Source: Clostridia bacterium
GTDB lineage: Bacteria > Bacillota > Clostridia > TANB77 > CAG-508
Length of the DNA stretch: 48,941 nt
Direction: 5' to 3'
Assembly: GCA_022797215.1 (NCBI GenBank)
Contig: JAAWKD010000015.1
Coordinates: 1-48,941, forward strand
Shown here: positions 15,854 to 25,357 of the stretch, piece after piece
Numbering within the stretch: the stretch's first letter is position 1
How the letters are laid out: each line of letters opens with the position of its first letter
The notes under the pieces: generated by a model
Databases searched by the model: none
Told to the model about the DNA's origin: nothing
Seen by the model: the letters and a program-made list of their open reading frames with translations, nothing else
Position numbers and translations under genes: made by a program

Positions 15854-17221
15854 TTAGTTACCTAATTTTTTCTCAATTAAACTAACTAATTCTTCTGCTT
15901 TCTTTTGCATATATGTCTGGTCTTCTCCTTCTATCATAACACGAATTAAGGGTTCTGTACCAGATGGTCTGATTAATACTCTTCCGTTGCCTGAAAATTC
16001 TTCTTCTAATTTTTGAATTGCATTTTGAATATCTGAATCTCTTTTATAATCATCTTTTTTAGTACTTGCCACTTTAGCATTAATTAATACTTGTGGATAG
16101 ATATTAATAATTTTGCATAATTCAGATGCTGTTTTCTTCTTTTCTAGCATAACTCTAATTAACATTAAAGAAGTTAATATCCCATCACCTGTTGGGTTAT
16201 AATCTAAAAAGATAACATGCCCTGATTGTTCTCCACCAATATTATAACCATTTTTAAGCATTTCTTCTAATACATATCTGTCTCCTACCTTGGTTTGAAC
16301 ACAATTTAGTCCATTTGCTTCTGCATATTTCTTCAATCCCAAATTGCTCATTACAGTAGCAACTACACTGTTTCCCTTTAAAGTTCCTTTTTCTTTCATA
16401 TAGTTAGAAATAATAGCTAATAATATATCTCCATTAATTTCATTTCCCTTTTCATCAACAGCTAAACATCTATCTCCATCTCCATCATAAGCAATTCCTA
16501 AGTTACAGCCATGTTCTATTACATAGTTTTTCAGCATATCTAAGTGAGTAGAACCACAGTTTTCATTAATGTTAACACCATTTGGAGTATCATTCATGAT
16601 ATAATGCCTAATTCCTAAAGCAGTAAACACTTTATCTGCTACAACTGATGTTGCTCCATTTGCAGTATCAATTGCAACTACAAAATTATCTCTATCAAAT
16701 TCTTCAAATTCCTCTTCAAAATTCTTTCTAAAGAAATAGACATATTCATCTAAAAGATCTGTTCTTACTTCAGATATTCCAATCTTTTCATTAACTGCCG
16801 TAAAATCACTTAACTTCTCAGAATCCATCATTTCTTCTATTTCTTCTTCGATTTCATCTGGAATTTTCATTCCTTTATTGCTAAAATATTTTACTCCATT
16901 AAATTCATATGTATTATGTGATGCTGAAATAACAACACTTGCATCTGCTTTTAGTTTTTTAGTCAAATAAGCAACTCCTGGTGTTGGAATTACACCTAAA
17001 CTTTTTACATTTGCTCCATAACTTAAAAATCCAGCTGTCATAGCACTTTCAATTAAAGTACCTGAAATTCTTGTATCCCTTCCAATTAAAATAGTAGGTG
17101 TATGGTCACTATGTTTTGCTAGGGCATAGGCACCTGCTTTTGCTACACGATAAACTAATTCTGGTGAAAGCTCTGTGTTAGCAATTCTTCTAATTCCATC
17201 TGTTCCAAAATATTTTCTCAT
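15854..17221 (-). CDS. glmM: Phosphoglucosamine mutase
   Basis: 455 aa from ATG 17221 (MRKYFGTDGIRR). That start is preceded by AAAGGAAGG and matches the family N-terminus; an in-frame ATG 18 nt upstream overlaps the ribosome binding site. It converts glucosamine-6-P to glucosamine-1-P for UDP-GlcNAc and peptidoglycan synthesis. The phosphoserine loop is ISASHNT (Ser101; the usual following Pro is Thr), the metal loop DGDGDR and the C-terminal phosphate-binding loop RPSGTEPLIRVM. A 188-bp gap separates it from argS. Confidence 0.95.
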   Translation of the reverse strand: MRKYFGTDGIRRIANTELSPELVYRVAKAGAYALAKHSDHTPTILIGRDTRISGTLIESAMTAGFLSYGANVKSLGVIPTPGVAYLTKKLKADASVVISASHNTYEFNGVKYFSNKGMKIPDEIEEEIEEMMDSEKLSDFTAVNEKIGISEVRTDLLDEYVYFFRKNFEEEFEEFDRDNFVVAIDTANGATSVVADKVFTALGIRHYIMNDTPNGVNINENCGSTHLDMLKNYVIEHGCNLGIAYDGDGDRCLAVDEKGNEINGDILLAIISNYMKEKGTLKGNSVVATVMSNLGLKKYAEANGLNCVQTKVGDRYVLEEMLKNGYNIGGEQSGHVIFLDYNPTGDGILTSLMLIRVMLEKKKTASELCKIINIYPQVLINAKVASTKKDDYKRDSDIQNAIQKLEEEFSGNGRVLIRPSGTEPLIRVMIEGEDQTYMQKKAEELVSLIEKKLGN

Positions 17222-17409
17222 TTTTCCTTCCTTTCGCATTTATGCTTTTTGTTATTATATCCTTTTATCATATAATTGGTGACAAAACACGCTTCAAATA
17301 CTAGTGTTATTTTATCACAATGTTTCTAATTTGAATACACTTTTTTTGTAATTTATTTTAAAACTTAAATCCTACTTCTTGTTACATTTTTAAAGATTAT
17401 CGCATTAAC

Positions 17410-19119
17410 TTACATTCTTTCAGGCATTTGAATTCCTAGCAGTTCTGCTCCTGCTTTTAAAACGACCCCAGTCGCATATGTTAAATACAATCTTGCATCT
17501 TGTACTTCTTTTTCTTCTCCTATAATTTTATTTTCATTATAAAAACTACTAAACGCCTGAGATAAGCTAATCAAATATCTTGCTACTATATAAGGTTCAT
17601 ACTTTTCAGCCGCTTGTTTTAAGCTATCTCCAAAGCTATAAATTTGCTTAATAACTCTTTCTGATGTCTCATCTTCTAATTTACTAAAATCAATTTCCTC
17701 AAGATTTGGCATATATCCAGCTTTCTCTAGCAAACTCTTTGTTCTCACATAAATATATTGCATATATGGACCAGTTTCCCCATTGAAGTTCAGCATAGTA
17801 TCCCAATCAAAAATCTCATCTTTAATTCTACTATTATATAAATCATTAAAAATAACTGCTCCGATACCAATCTTTTTAGCAATTTCCTCTCTGTTTTCCA
17901 AATCTGGATTCTTCACCTTCATAATTTCTTCTACTCTTGAAATCGCCTCATTTAGTAGTTCTTCTAACTTAATAATATTACCTTCTCTTGTTGACATTTT
18001 TCCTGTTTTCAATTGCACCATTCCAAAAGGTACATGAACCAAACCATTTGAGTATTTTTCTGGCAAGTTCAAATTCTTAGCAGTTTCAAATACTTGTCTA
18101 AAATGTAAAATCTGCTCATAAGAAGTAACGTAAATTGCTTTTGTAAAGTCATAAGTTCTTGCACGATATAAAATTGCTGCCAAATCGCGAGTAGCATACG
18201 TACTAGAACCATTCGTTTTTTCAATAATACATGGTGGCATATCTTTTTCAGATAAGTCCACTACCATTGCTCCTTCTGATGGAACCAATAAGTTCTTTTG
18301 CTTTAAAATTTCAACTACTTCTGGCATTTTATCTGAATAAAAAGCTTCACCATTCCATGAGTCAAAGTCTACTTGTAGCATGTCGTAAACTCTTTGAAAT
18401 TCTTTTAAACTTAACTCTCTAAACTTCGTCCATAATTTAGTACAATACTCGTCTCCATCTTCTAGTTTTTTAAAATTATTTCTACAAGCTTCTAAAACAC
18501 TTTCATCCTCTTTACACAAATTATTAATTCTAACATAAATCTTAGTTAGTTCTTCAATTGGATTTTCCTCAATGTTGTATTCTTCTCCCCATCTTTTATA
18601 CCCTTCAATCAATTTTCCAAACTGTGTTCCATAATCACCTAAATGATTAATTCCTATACAATGATATCCTAATGCTTTATATATTTTATATAAAGCTCCT
18701 CCAATTACAGTTGAACGCAAATGCCCAATGTGAAAAGGTTTTGCAATATTTGGTGCTGAATAATCAATAACAACATTTTTTCCTTTACCTATGGTACTTT
18801 CTCCATAATGCTCTTGCTTACTATTAATTTCCCTCAATACTGTTTCTGCTATAGTTTTCCCTTGAATAGCAAAATTCAAATATCCACCTATCACATTTAC
18901 TTCTTTAATCAACTCTTCCTCAAAAGTCATTTTTTCTTTTAAGTCTTGGGCTATCATTTGTGGTGCTTTTTTTAATTCCTTTGCTAGCTTAAAACATGGG
19001 AAAGCAAAATCTCCCATTTTCTCATCTGTTGGCACTTCAATATATCCATAAATTTCTTCTTCAGGTAAATTAGCTACTTTACTAATTTGTTCTGCAATTT
19101 TCTGTTTAAAGTCTATCAT
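17410..19119 (-). CDS. argS: Arginyl-tRNA synthetase
   Basis: 569 aa class I enzyme charging tRNA-Arg. The N-terminal Add-1 domain is followed by APNIAKPFHIGHLRST (HIGH at 130-133), the KMSKS equivalent GKMSTREGN and a C-terminal DALR anticodon-binding domain. It starts 15 bp after pfkA, in the same operon. The enzyme is relevant to the CGG observation: whether the genome keeps a tRNA-Arg able to read CGG cannot be judged from this window. Confidence 0.96.
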   Translation of the reverse strand: MIDFKQKIAEQISKVANLPEEEIYGYIEVPTDEKMGDFAFPCFKLAKELKKAPQMIAQDLKEKMTFEEELIKEVNVIGGYLNFAIQGKTIAETVLREINSKQEHYGESTIGKGKNVVIDYSAPNIAKPFHIGHLRSTVIGGALYKIYKALGYHCIGINHLGDYGTQFGKLIEGYKRWGEEYNIEENPIEELTKIYVRINNLCKEDESVLEACRNNFKKLEDGDEYCTKLWTKFRELSLKEFQRVYDMLQVDFDSWNGEAFYSDKMPEVVEILKQKNLLVPSEGAMVVDLSEKDMPPCIIEKTNGSSTYATRDLAAILYRARTYDFTKAIYVTSYEQILHFRQVFETAKNLNLPEKYSNGLVHVPFGMVQLKTGKMSTREGNIIKLEELLNEAISRVEEIMKVKNPDLENREEIAKKIGIGAVIFNDLYNSRIKDEIFDWDTMLNFNGETGPYMQYIYVRTKSLLEKAGYMPNLEEIDFSKLEDETSERVIKQIYSFGDSLKQAAEKYEPYIVARYLISLSQAFSSFYNENKIIGEEKEVQDARLYLTYATGVVLKAGAELLGIQMPERM

Positions 19120-19134
19120 ATATCATTGCTCCTT

Positions 19135-20277
19135 TTAGTCTCCTAGATTAATACCAATATGTCTAGCGGTCTTTACTAAATCATGATCCATATTAACACG
19201 TCTAATATTGCTTTCTGGTGTATTGCCTGAAACAGCTCCAATCTCTTTGTTATTTCCAACTACGTCTTCTAATGGAACATAATCTAATCTACCATCTTTA
19301 ATAACCGTTAATACATTAAATTTCCCTTCTAAAGCAAGTTCCATCGCCATTGCACCATATTTAGTAGAAAGTACTCTATCATATGCTGTTGGAGTTCCTC
19401 CTCTTTGCATATATCCTAGTACAGTACATCTTGCTTCTAAACCAGTTAGTTCTTGTAATGCTTCTGCCACCTTTTCTCCTGCTCCACCTAGTCTATTATT
19501 ATCAACACCTTTTCCTTTATTACGTACAGCTTTTAGTGTAATTTCTCCACCAATTGGTCTTGCACCTTCTGCAACAACTACTACACTAAACTCTTTTCCT
19601 CTACTTTTACGGTTAATAATCTTTCGCGCTGCACTATTAATATCATATGGAATTTCTGGTATTAATGCTACATCTGCTCCACCTGCAATAGCTGCTTCTA
19701 ATGCTATCCATCCAGCATATCTTCCCATAACTTCTAGTACCATAATTCTGTGATGTGTTGCACCCGTTGTATGGAGCCTGTCCAAAGCATCTGCTGCTAC
19801 TGATACTGCTGTGTTATATCCGAATGTAATTTCTGTACAAGCAACATCATTATCAATTGTTTTTGGAACACCAATTACGTTAACACCCTTTAAAGACAAA
19901 TCTCTTGCTGATTTTTGTGTTCCATCCCCTCCTAAGGTAAATAGACAATCAATTCCATCTTTTTTTATATTTTCTATACATTGGTCTGACAAATCTTTGT
20001 ATACAATCTCTCCATTTTCTTCTACTGGATAATTAAATACATTTGAATTTGTAGAAGAGCCAATAATAGATCCTCCTTTTGGCAAAATACCAATTGCATT
20101 TCCTGTTGCATTTGTACATAATTGTACATAATTATTTTCTAACAATCCTTTATATCCTTCAACAAATCCATAACATTCTATATCATTATTTTCTGCTGTT
20201 TTAATAATCGCTCTAATAACTGCATTAAATCCTGATACATCTCCACCATTTGCTAAAATAGCTACTTTCCTAATCAT
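19135..20277 (-). CDS. pfkA: 6-phosphofructokinase
   Basis: 380 aa. Phosphorylates fructose-6-P in glycolysis. Motifs are GGDGTQKSA (116-124), PKTIDNDV (138-145), and MGRYAGWIALEAAIAGGADV in the substrate site. The Gly in GGDG is typical of ATP use, whereas the Lys in PKTIDND is typical of PPi-type enzymes; this combination occurs in some long-form PFKs, and the Trypanosoma enzyme with it uses ATP. The N-terminal NGGDVSGFNAVIR differs from the usual GGDAPGMNA-type loop. AAGGAGG upstream; the promoter is at 20319-20346. Confidence 0.93.
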   Translation of the reverse strand: MIRKVAILANGGDVSGFNAVIRAIIKTAENNDIECYGFVEGYKGLLENNYVQLCTNATGNAIGILPKGGSIIGSSTNSNVFNYPVEENGEIVYKDLSDQCIENIKKDGIDCLFTLGGDGTQKSARDLSLKGVNVIGVPKTIDNDVACTEITFGYNTAVSVAADALDRLHTTGATHHRIMVLEVMGRYAGWIALEAAIAGGADVALIPEIPYDINSAARKIINRKSRGKEFSVVVVAEGARPIGGEITLKAVRNKGKGVDNNRLGGAGEKVAEALQELTGLEARCTVLGYMQRGGTPTAYDRVLSTKYGAMAMELALEGKFNVLTVIKDGRLDYVPLEDVVGNNKEIGAVSGNTPESNIRRVNMDHDLVKTARHIGINLGD

Positions 20278-20318
20278 AATATCCTCCTTAGTTTTGATAC
20301 ATACATTTATTCTTTCTT

Positions 20319-20346
20319 ATTATATCAATAAATTGAAAAAATACAA
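20319..20346 (-). promoter_or_regulatory. pfkA-argS promoter
   Basis: Minus strand TTGTAT (20346-20341), 16-bp spacer, TATAAT (20324-20319), about 40 bp before the pfkA start codon. Confidence 0.6.
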
Positions 20347-20469
20347 TATTTATTTGTTGTTTTCTTAAAAAAGCAATTTAACTATACAAAAGGGAACCTA
20401 CTGTCCCTCCTTTTTACTACTATTAAATTAATCTATCCATGTCAACAAATATTATTTGAGTTTTTTGCG

Positions 20470-20504
20470 ATAAAAATCCACGGCTAGAACCCATGGATTT
20501 TTAT
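20470..20504. terminator. Strong bidirectional hairpin
   Basis: ATAAAAATCCACGG pairs with CCATGGATTTTTAT (one wobble) around a 7-nt loop. It lies ahead of the pfkA promoter and would stop any transcript entering from the SSB side. Confidence 0.75.
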
Positions 20505-20741
20505 ATTAGCTTCAATATCGCCACATACAAATTTAACATATAAATATGAAAAATTGTATCTTTCACTCATTCAATAGTTGAAAAATTGCAGTGGAAATTC
20601 ATTATTTTGGAAAAAATGCAAAGAACAAGACACTTTTTCAGAAACACAGGAGTAAAAATTGAATAAAATTTAAAAGTACTTTTTACAATTGAATCATATC
20701 ATTAATACATTGATTGTTAGTATCTTTGAAGATTTTATATA
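20505..20741. other. Intergenic stretch with no recognised gene
   Basis: About 240 bp of AT-rich DNA between two hairpin terminators (20470-20504 and 20742-20775). All frames have frequent stops. No convincing promoter, riboswitch or tRNA was seen. A small RNA ending at the 20470 hairpin is conceivable but unsupported. Confidence 0.5.
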
Positions 20742-20775
20742 CAAAAATTCCAGCGATTCCTCGCTGGAATTTTTG
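20742..20775 (-). terminator. Terminator of the SSB-like gene
   Basis: A 15-bp perfect stem (20742-20756 with 20761-20775), TTCC loop (GGAA on the minus strand) and T-rich flank, about 30 bp past the stop codon at 20808. Confidence 0.9.
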
Positions 20776-20807
20776 CTTTAGGGTTCCTATTCCAGGACAC
20801 CCTCTCG

Positions 20808-21416
20808 TCACCAAATCAATCCTATAATAGAGACTTCATAGGCTACTTTCTCTTCTTCACCTTTTTCAGAAACTTTGAGATAGTCTCTGCTTTGTAACCT
20901 TCCTTTCAATCTAATGGTTTCCATTTGCCCTGACCTGCTCAATGTAACTGCTACATTATTCCATGCTACGCATGGAATAAAGGAATAGTTTTCTGGTCTA
21001 GTTCCAACCCGCAGAATAAAGTCTGTTACGTTTTTTCCAGAAAATTTCGCATATCTAACAACTGGAGCACTTTTCAAAACCCCTGTCAGTCTCACTATGT
21101 CCACATCCTCTGTTACGTCATCTACTCGCTGTATCTCATCAGCCCATACATACACTGTTACATGTCTCTTGCCATCCACGCCATATTTGCTATAAGTCTG
21201 TATCTTTCCTGTAATACTTACCTTATGACCTTCACGTACATCATCTTTTAGCATCTTCTCCTTACTTGCGATTATAATCGCACTGTCAATAACTCCACTT
21301 AAGCGCTTCATGTGAAGAACTGTTGTATAACACTCCCTCTCTTTATGTATTGTGCTTTGTGTTGGTCTTTGTGCTACTTTGCCAATTAACCGTACCCAGT
21401 TGTCACTTTGTAACAT
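20808..21416 (-). CDS. SSB-like protein with two OB folds
   Basis: 202 aa. Two consecutive OB-type units: residues ~6-95 (VRLIGKVAQRPTQST...YTTVLHMKRLSG) and ~105-200 (VRLTGVLKSAPVVR...DFILRVGTRPENYSFIPCVAW...IRLKGRLQSRDY). The second matches the clostridial SSB/PriB-like pattern in which a V.L.G.....P..R strand is followed by ..Y.PC..W. Probably binds single-stranded DNA in the cytoplasm. The gene is visibly richer in G+C than its neighbours and uses CGG twice as an ordinary Arg codon (GTA-CGG-TTA and CTG-CGG-GTT), which hints at a different history. It lies downstream of the spoIIIA operon, 126 bp from spoIIIAH. Confidence 0.75.
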   Translation of the reverse strand: MLQSDNWVRLIGKVAQRPTQSTIHKERECYTTVLHMKRLSGVIDSAIIIASKEKMLKDDVREGHKVSITGKIQTYSKYGVDGKRHVTVYVWADEIQRVDDVTEDVDIVRLTGVLKSAPVVRYAKFSGKNVTDFILRVGTRPENYSFIPCVAWNNVAVTLSRSGQMETIRLKGRLQSRDYLKVSEKGEEEKVAYEVSIIGLIW

Positions 21417-21542
21417 ATTCTTTCTCCTCCGTAAAATGATTTAGTGACTTTTTACTTGCCTTTAAGCAATTCTATTATTATACCACATTATCTTACTGAA
21501 AAGCAACATCTAAATTTCCTATTTACTTTCTTATTCTATTTT

Positions 21543-22244
21543 TTATTTCACACTTACATTAATCTTTGTTACTTTTACATTTAACTCTCTTGTCACTATA
21601 TTTTGAATTTGTGCAATTTGACTTTCATCTAGTTTTTCTGCTCTTACAACAACACTAACATTTCCATTATTGACAAATAAAAGAACCTCTTCAAAGCCTT
21701 TTGTTTTGATTAAATTTTCTGCTATCATAATAGCATTTTTCTCATTATTAATTTTCTTGATTTCTTCTTGTGCAGTTGTTTTCTCTTCTGCACTTAAATT
21801 ATCTGCCTCTAATATCTTTTGATAATTTTCTAACATTTGAGAATACATTTTTTCCCTATCTAACTTAGATTGGGTATAATAGCTATTATCTGTTTGAGGA
21901 ATATTATTTGTTTGACTTGCAGCTACTTGATTGTTAGTTTGTTCATTCATGTTTGCTTGTATATCTCCACTTGTTTCTACGTTACTGTTTGTTTGAGCAT
22001 TACTATTTTGTACAGTATTACTTGTTGTATTATTTATCACGCTATCTACTACCGAATTTTTAGTTGTTTGATTAGCACTAACTAATGTTGCATCTCCAAT
22101 AGCCGCCATTTGTTCGGAATCCGCTAGACTACTAGTTGGTAATAAATTTTGTTGATTGCTAAAATTCAAATATCCTGCTGTTACTAGCATCAAAGCTATT
22201 ACAAAAATAACCACCTGATTTTTCTTTAAATTTAGATTTTTCAT
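21543..22244 (-). CDS. spoIIIAH: Stage III sporulation protein AH
   Basis: 233 aa. A single N-terminal membrane helix (VVIFVIALMLVTAGYLNF), a long Asn/Gln/Thr-rich linker (residues ~60-125), then a C-terminal ring-building YscJ/FliF-like domain (from DREKMYSQMLENYQKIL) ending in VTKINVSVK. In Bacillus, SpoIIIAH on the mother-cell side binds forespore SpoIIQ across the septum as part of the feeding channel. The linker is unusually long and low in complexity. Last gene of the spoIIIA operon. Confidence 0.92.
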   Translation of the reverse strand: MKNLNLKKNQVVIFVIALMLVTAGYLNFSNQQNLLPTSSLADSEQMAAIGDATLVSANQTTKNSVVDSVINNTTSNTVQNSNAQTNSNVETSGDIQANMNEQTNNQVAASQTNNIPQTDNSYYTQSKLDREKMYSQMLENYQKILEADNLSAEEKTTAQEEIKKINNEKNAIMIAENLIKTKGFEEVLLFVNNGNVSVVVRAEKLDESQIAQIQNIVTRELNVKVTKINVSVK

Positions 22245-22308
22245 TTTCTCACAATTCCTTTCTTTAGCTTTTTAATATCCTTTTCTTTTGTAAAATCTTT
22301 TATGTATC

Positions 22309-22926
22309 TCATTCACTCATAGAAAATACTTGAATTTTATGAGAAGAAATTCCTGTTACTGCCTCTACTGCTTGTATAATATTTGTTTTCACCACAGCAT
22401 TTCCTGCTCCTTGTGCAGTAATAATAGCACCTTCTATTTTAGGACTTATAATACTTTTTGTAATGGGGATTTTCTGTCCGTTATTCTCCTGATAAATGAT
22501 CTCTTTTTTGTTATCTGTTTCAGTCACTTTTCTTGTTCCCCCACTTGTGTCCTTTTCCTCAGTATCTTTTTGTGAAGTATCTTCATTATACATTGGAATA
22601 GTTTCATTAGTTTGTGAATATGTAATTAGAACTTTTACCTTGCCTACTCCTTCTATTTTTCCTAGTATTTCCTCTAATTGTATAGACAAAGTATCTTGTG
22701 CTATTCCATTTGTTTGAATAGAACTATTATTTTCTATACCTGCCAACTTTTTATTTGGATCATCAGAAGTATCTTGATTCTTTTTGCCACCACTATTCCA
22801 TATCAAATTAATTGCAATTAAAGTAACAATTAATATTACTACAAATACTGCTAAATTTTCAATTTTCTTTTTGTTGTCTCCCTCTTGTTCTTTTGTTAGA
22901 AAATTTTTAATCTTGTCCTTTAGCAT
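22309..22926 (-). CDS. spoIIIAG: Stage III sporulation protein AG
   Basis: 205 aa. An N-terminal cytoplasmic stretch, one membrane helix (NLAVFVVILIVTLIAINLIW) and a mother-cell-side domain with the family signature LEEILGKIEGVGKVKVLITYSQ. The central insert TSQKDTEEKDTSGGTRK is followed by the canonical EGAIITAQGAGNAVVKTNII. SpoIIIAG forms a large ring in the septal channel. It is located between spoIIIAF and spoIIIAH as in all spore formers. Confidence 0.94.
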   Translation of the reverse strand: MLKDKIKNFLTKEQEGDNKKKIENLAVFVVILIVTLIAINLIWNSGGKKNQDTSDDPNKKLAGIENNSSIQTNGIAQDTLSIQLEEILGKIEGVGKVKVLITYSQTNETIPMYNEDTSQKDTEEKDTSGGTRKVTETDNKKEIIYQENNGQKIPITKSIISPKIEGAIITAQGAGNAVVKTNIIQAVEAVTGISSHKIQVFSMSE

Positions 22927-22940
22927 ATATATGTCCTCCT

Positions 22941-23585
22941 TTACTCATTTATGAAAATATTTTTTGTACTTATTTCATATACACTACTCAAATAATCTTT
23001 TAATTCTTTCCTATTTTGGCTAGAAATTGTATTCTTCTTATTCTGTGTATTTACTGGTGATTTATTCTCATTTTGTGTATTATTCCCTATTTTAATACTC
23101 ACTTCTTGAACATTTTCTACAATTTGATTTGTATTTTTATTCACATTACTATTTGTTTCTACAACCTCTTTTGAAACTTGTAATCTCAATTGTTTCAAAG
23201 TATATTGTTCATCATTTTCTATTTCTAAATCTAAACTTTGTACTTGATAACCTTTGTTTTCTACCTTTTGCTTAATATCGCTTTTGATACTACTTAAATA
23301 AATATCTTTAATTTGATTTTGATTCTGGTTTGTCAATTGATTTTGCATGTTACTACTATTTTTTGATTTTTCCATATACTTTTCTAAATCTAAAATATCT
23401 GATACTCTGAATTCATTTCCTGTTACCTTACTAATTACAGGAGATACAATAGAAAACAGAATATATACACCAATTACTACTTTAATATACTTTTTGCTCG
23501 TTCCTTCTGGTAAAATCATTTCAATAATGGTACTAATAATTACTGCAATAATAATACCTTGGATCCAACCACTCATCCATTCCAT
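22941..23585 (-). CDS. spoIIIAF: Stage III sporulation protein AF
   Basis: 214 aa. Two N-terminal helices (GIIIAVIISTIIEMILP and KVVIGVYILFSIVSPVI) carry the conserved EMILPEG loop, followed by a ring-type domain interrupted by Asn/Gln-rich segments. A component of the SpoIIIA-SpoIIQ channel complex. It ends 14 bp before spoIIIAG. Its 144-bp upstream gap is filled by a long inverted repeat, unusual inside this operon. Confidence 0.92.
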   Translation of the reverse strand: MEWMSGWIQGIIIAVIISTIIEMILPEGTSKKYIKVVIGVYILFSIVSPVISKVTGNEFRVSDILDLEKYMEKSKNSSNMQNQLTNQNQNQIKDIYLSSIKSDIKQKVENKGYQVQSLDLEIENDEQYTLKQLRLQVSKEVVETNSNVNKNTNQIVENVQEVSIKIGNNTQNENKSPVNTQNKKNTISSQNRKELKDYLSSVYEISTKNIFINE

Positions 23586-23729
23586 AGTTTCTCCTTCTTG
23601 TCAGGTTGGGGACGTTCCTTTTTCTGACATTTTTGTCAGGCTAGGGACACTCCTTTAACGAATTTAGTAAGGTCTGTCCCCTCTATGACACTTTTGTCAG
23701 AAAAAGGAACGTCCCCAACCTGACAGACA
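23586..23729. repeat. MITE-like inverted repeat between spoIIIAE and spoIIIAF
   Basis: 31-bp perfect arms, 23599-23629 and 23695-23725, beginning TGTCAGGTTGGGGACGTTCC. Between them are degenerate second copies of the same words (TGTCAGGCTAGGGAC...; GGTCTGTCCCC...ATGACA), giving nested hairpins. REP-like GGGGAC words are typical of repeats mobilised by Y1/IS200-type transposases (inference). A related piece lies at 25575-25629. Confidence 0.85.
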
Positions 23730-24902
23730 CTAACGATACATAAGTCCACTATTTGTTATCTTTATTACCAATGTAGTCCCTACAATTAGCATAACTGATA
23801 CACTACACATAATGGCTAGTAACATTTTAAAAGTATCACCCATTTGATCTAGTAGTTTTACAATTTTTTCATCTGCAATGGGCTGGCAAATTGCTCCTGC
23901 TAAATAATACAGAGCCATCAGGACTGCTAATCTGATAATTGGTCCTGTACAAATACAAACAATGACAATTACTCCAACTATTCCAACTGCATTTTTTAGA
24001 ACATTACTACAGCCAATTACTGTGTCTACTGCATCTCCTAAAATTTTTCCTACTACTGGTATAAAATTAGTTACTGCTGCTTTTGCAGTTTTTGCAGTAA
24101 TTCCATCTACTGTGCTACTTAAACTTCCTTCTATTGACAAAACTCCTACAAATATGGTTAGCACAATTCCTAATACCCATACCACAGAAGAGTTGAAGAA
24201 TTTAGATAGTTTGTCCACCTGTACTCGTGGAGATACCTTAGATACAATTCCTAATACATTTGCTATTAAAATAAAAGGAATTAATACTGTGGTAATAAAG
24301 TTTCCAATAAAAGTGATGATGAATAAAATAATGGGCTCTGTAATTCCTGCAGAAGCAATATTTCCAGTTGTAAGCATTAAGGTAACCAGTAAAGGAACTA
24401 GGCTGTTCATAAAGCCTACTAAACTATCAATGCTTGTCCTTACCATAGTTAAAATATCGGCAAAGTTTTTCATGATTAAAGTAACAATTAATATGTATTG
24501 TACATAATAAGTAATTTGTGATATGGACTTATTTTCTAGTCCTTCACTAATACTTTTTAATATGCTATGTATAATAATAATGATAACTATACTTCCTAAA
24601 ATGTTGATACAGCTGACTACTTCTTTCCCTATCATTTTGGAAAATGCTTTTAAGAGTGTCTCATTATCAATATTTCCTGTGATAGCTGAGGAAAATAAAT
24701 TCCCTAAGTCTAGATCTTCAAAAGTATCTGTGGTATATTTTTGTGCTTCTTTAATAAAACTCGAAATATTTAGGCTATCTTGTTGAGAAGATAATATTTC
24801 TTCTTGTGAGGCAGGTTCTTCTTCTGCATAGCTGATGGGAGAAATGAAAAACATAAAAAGAAATGCAATTAAAAACATCATAAATCTTCTTTTCATTTTC
24901 AC
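23730..24902 (-). CDS. spoIIIAE: Stage III sporulation protein AE
   Basis: 390 aa. A signal peptide (FLIAFLFMFFISPISYA) is followed by a multi-spanning membrane region of about eight helices with family segments such as FMNSLVPLLVTLMLTTGN and SSVVWVLGIVLTIFVGVLSIEG. It is a polytopic component, probably the export-apparatus-like core, of the SpoIIIA complex. It lies 21 bp after spoIIIAD. Confidence 0.94.
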   Translation of the reverse strand: MKMKRRFMMFLIAFLFMFFISPISYAEEEPASQEEILSSQQDSLNISSFIKEAQKYTTDTFEDLDLGNLFSSAITGNIDNETLLKAFSKMIGKEVVSCINILGSIVIIIIIHSILKSISEGLENKSISQITYYVQYILIVTLIMKNFADILTMVRTSIDSLVGFMNSLVPLLVTLMLTTGNIASAGITEPIILFIITFIGNFITTVLIPFILIANVLGIVSKVSPRVQVDKLSKFFNSSVVWVLGIVLTIFVGVLSIEGSLSSTVDGITAKTAKAAVTNFIPVVGKILGDAVDTVIGCSNVLKNAVGIVGVIVIVCICTGPIIRLAVLMALYYLAGAICQPIADEKIVKLLDQMGDTFKMLLAIMCSVSVMLIVGTTLVIKITNSGLMYR

Positions 24903-24923
24903 TTTCTCCTTTCTTCTTTCGTT

Positions 24924-25310
24924 CTAGGGCAAGATTTTCAAAATTGTTTCTAATAGGCTAGCAATAATAGGAATAGACATAGAAATAATGATAACCTTTC
25001 CTCCTAAATCTACCTTGCTAGCAATTGCAGCTTCTCCTGAATCTTTACAAATACTTACTGCAAATTCTGTTAGAAAAGCAATTCCTGTAATCTTGATAAG
25101 CAATACCAAAAATTCATTATTAATTGCTGTTTTGTTGGATAATGATGTTAATAAATCTATAATTCCACCTATCTTATCCATTACCATTAGTAGGATGAGA
25201 GCTCCTGCTACTAGCGAAACATAGATGGTAAACTCTGGTCTATACTGTTTTACAATAATAATGATAATTAATGCAATTAGTCCTATTCCAATTATTTTAA
25301 TAATGTCCAT
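24924..25310 (-). CDS. spoIIIAD: Stage III sporulation protein AD
   Basis: 128 aa with four hydrophobic helices; LVLLIKITGIAFLTEFAVSICKDSGEAAIASK is the recognisable core shared with SpoIIIAC/AD proteins. Integral membrane subunit of the SpoIIIA channel. The 47-bp gap to spoIIIAC is ordinary. Confidence 0.93.
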   Translation of the reverse strand: MDIIKIIGIGLIALIIIIIVKQYRPEFTIYVSLVAGALILLMVMDKIGGIIDLLTSLSNKTAINNEFLVLLIKITGIAFLTEFAVSICKDSGEAAIASKVDLGGKVIIISMSIPIIASLLETILKILP

Positions 25311-25357
25311 TGCTTCTCCTATCTTTATAACATTTTACTTTAAGCTCTCAATATACC

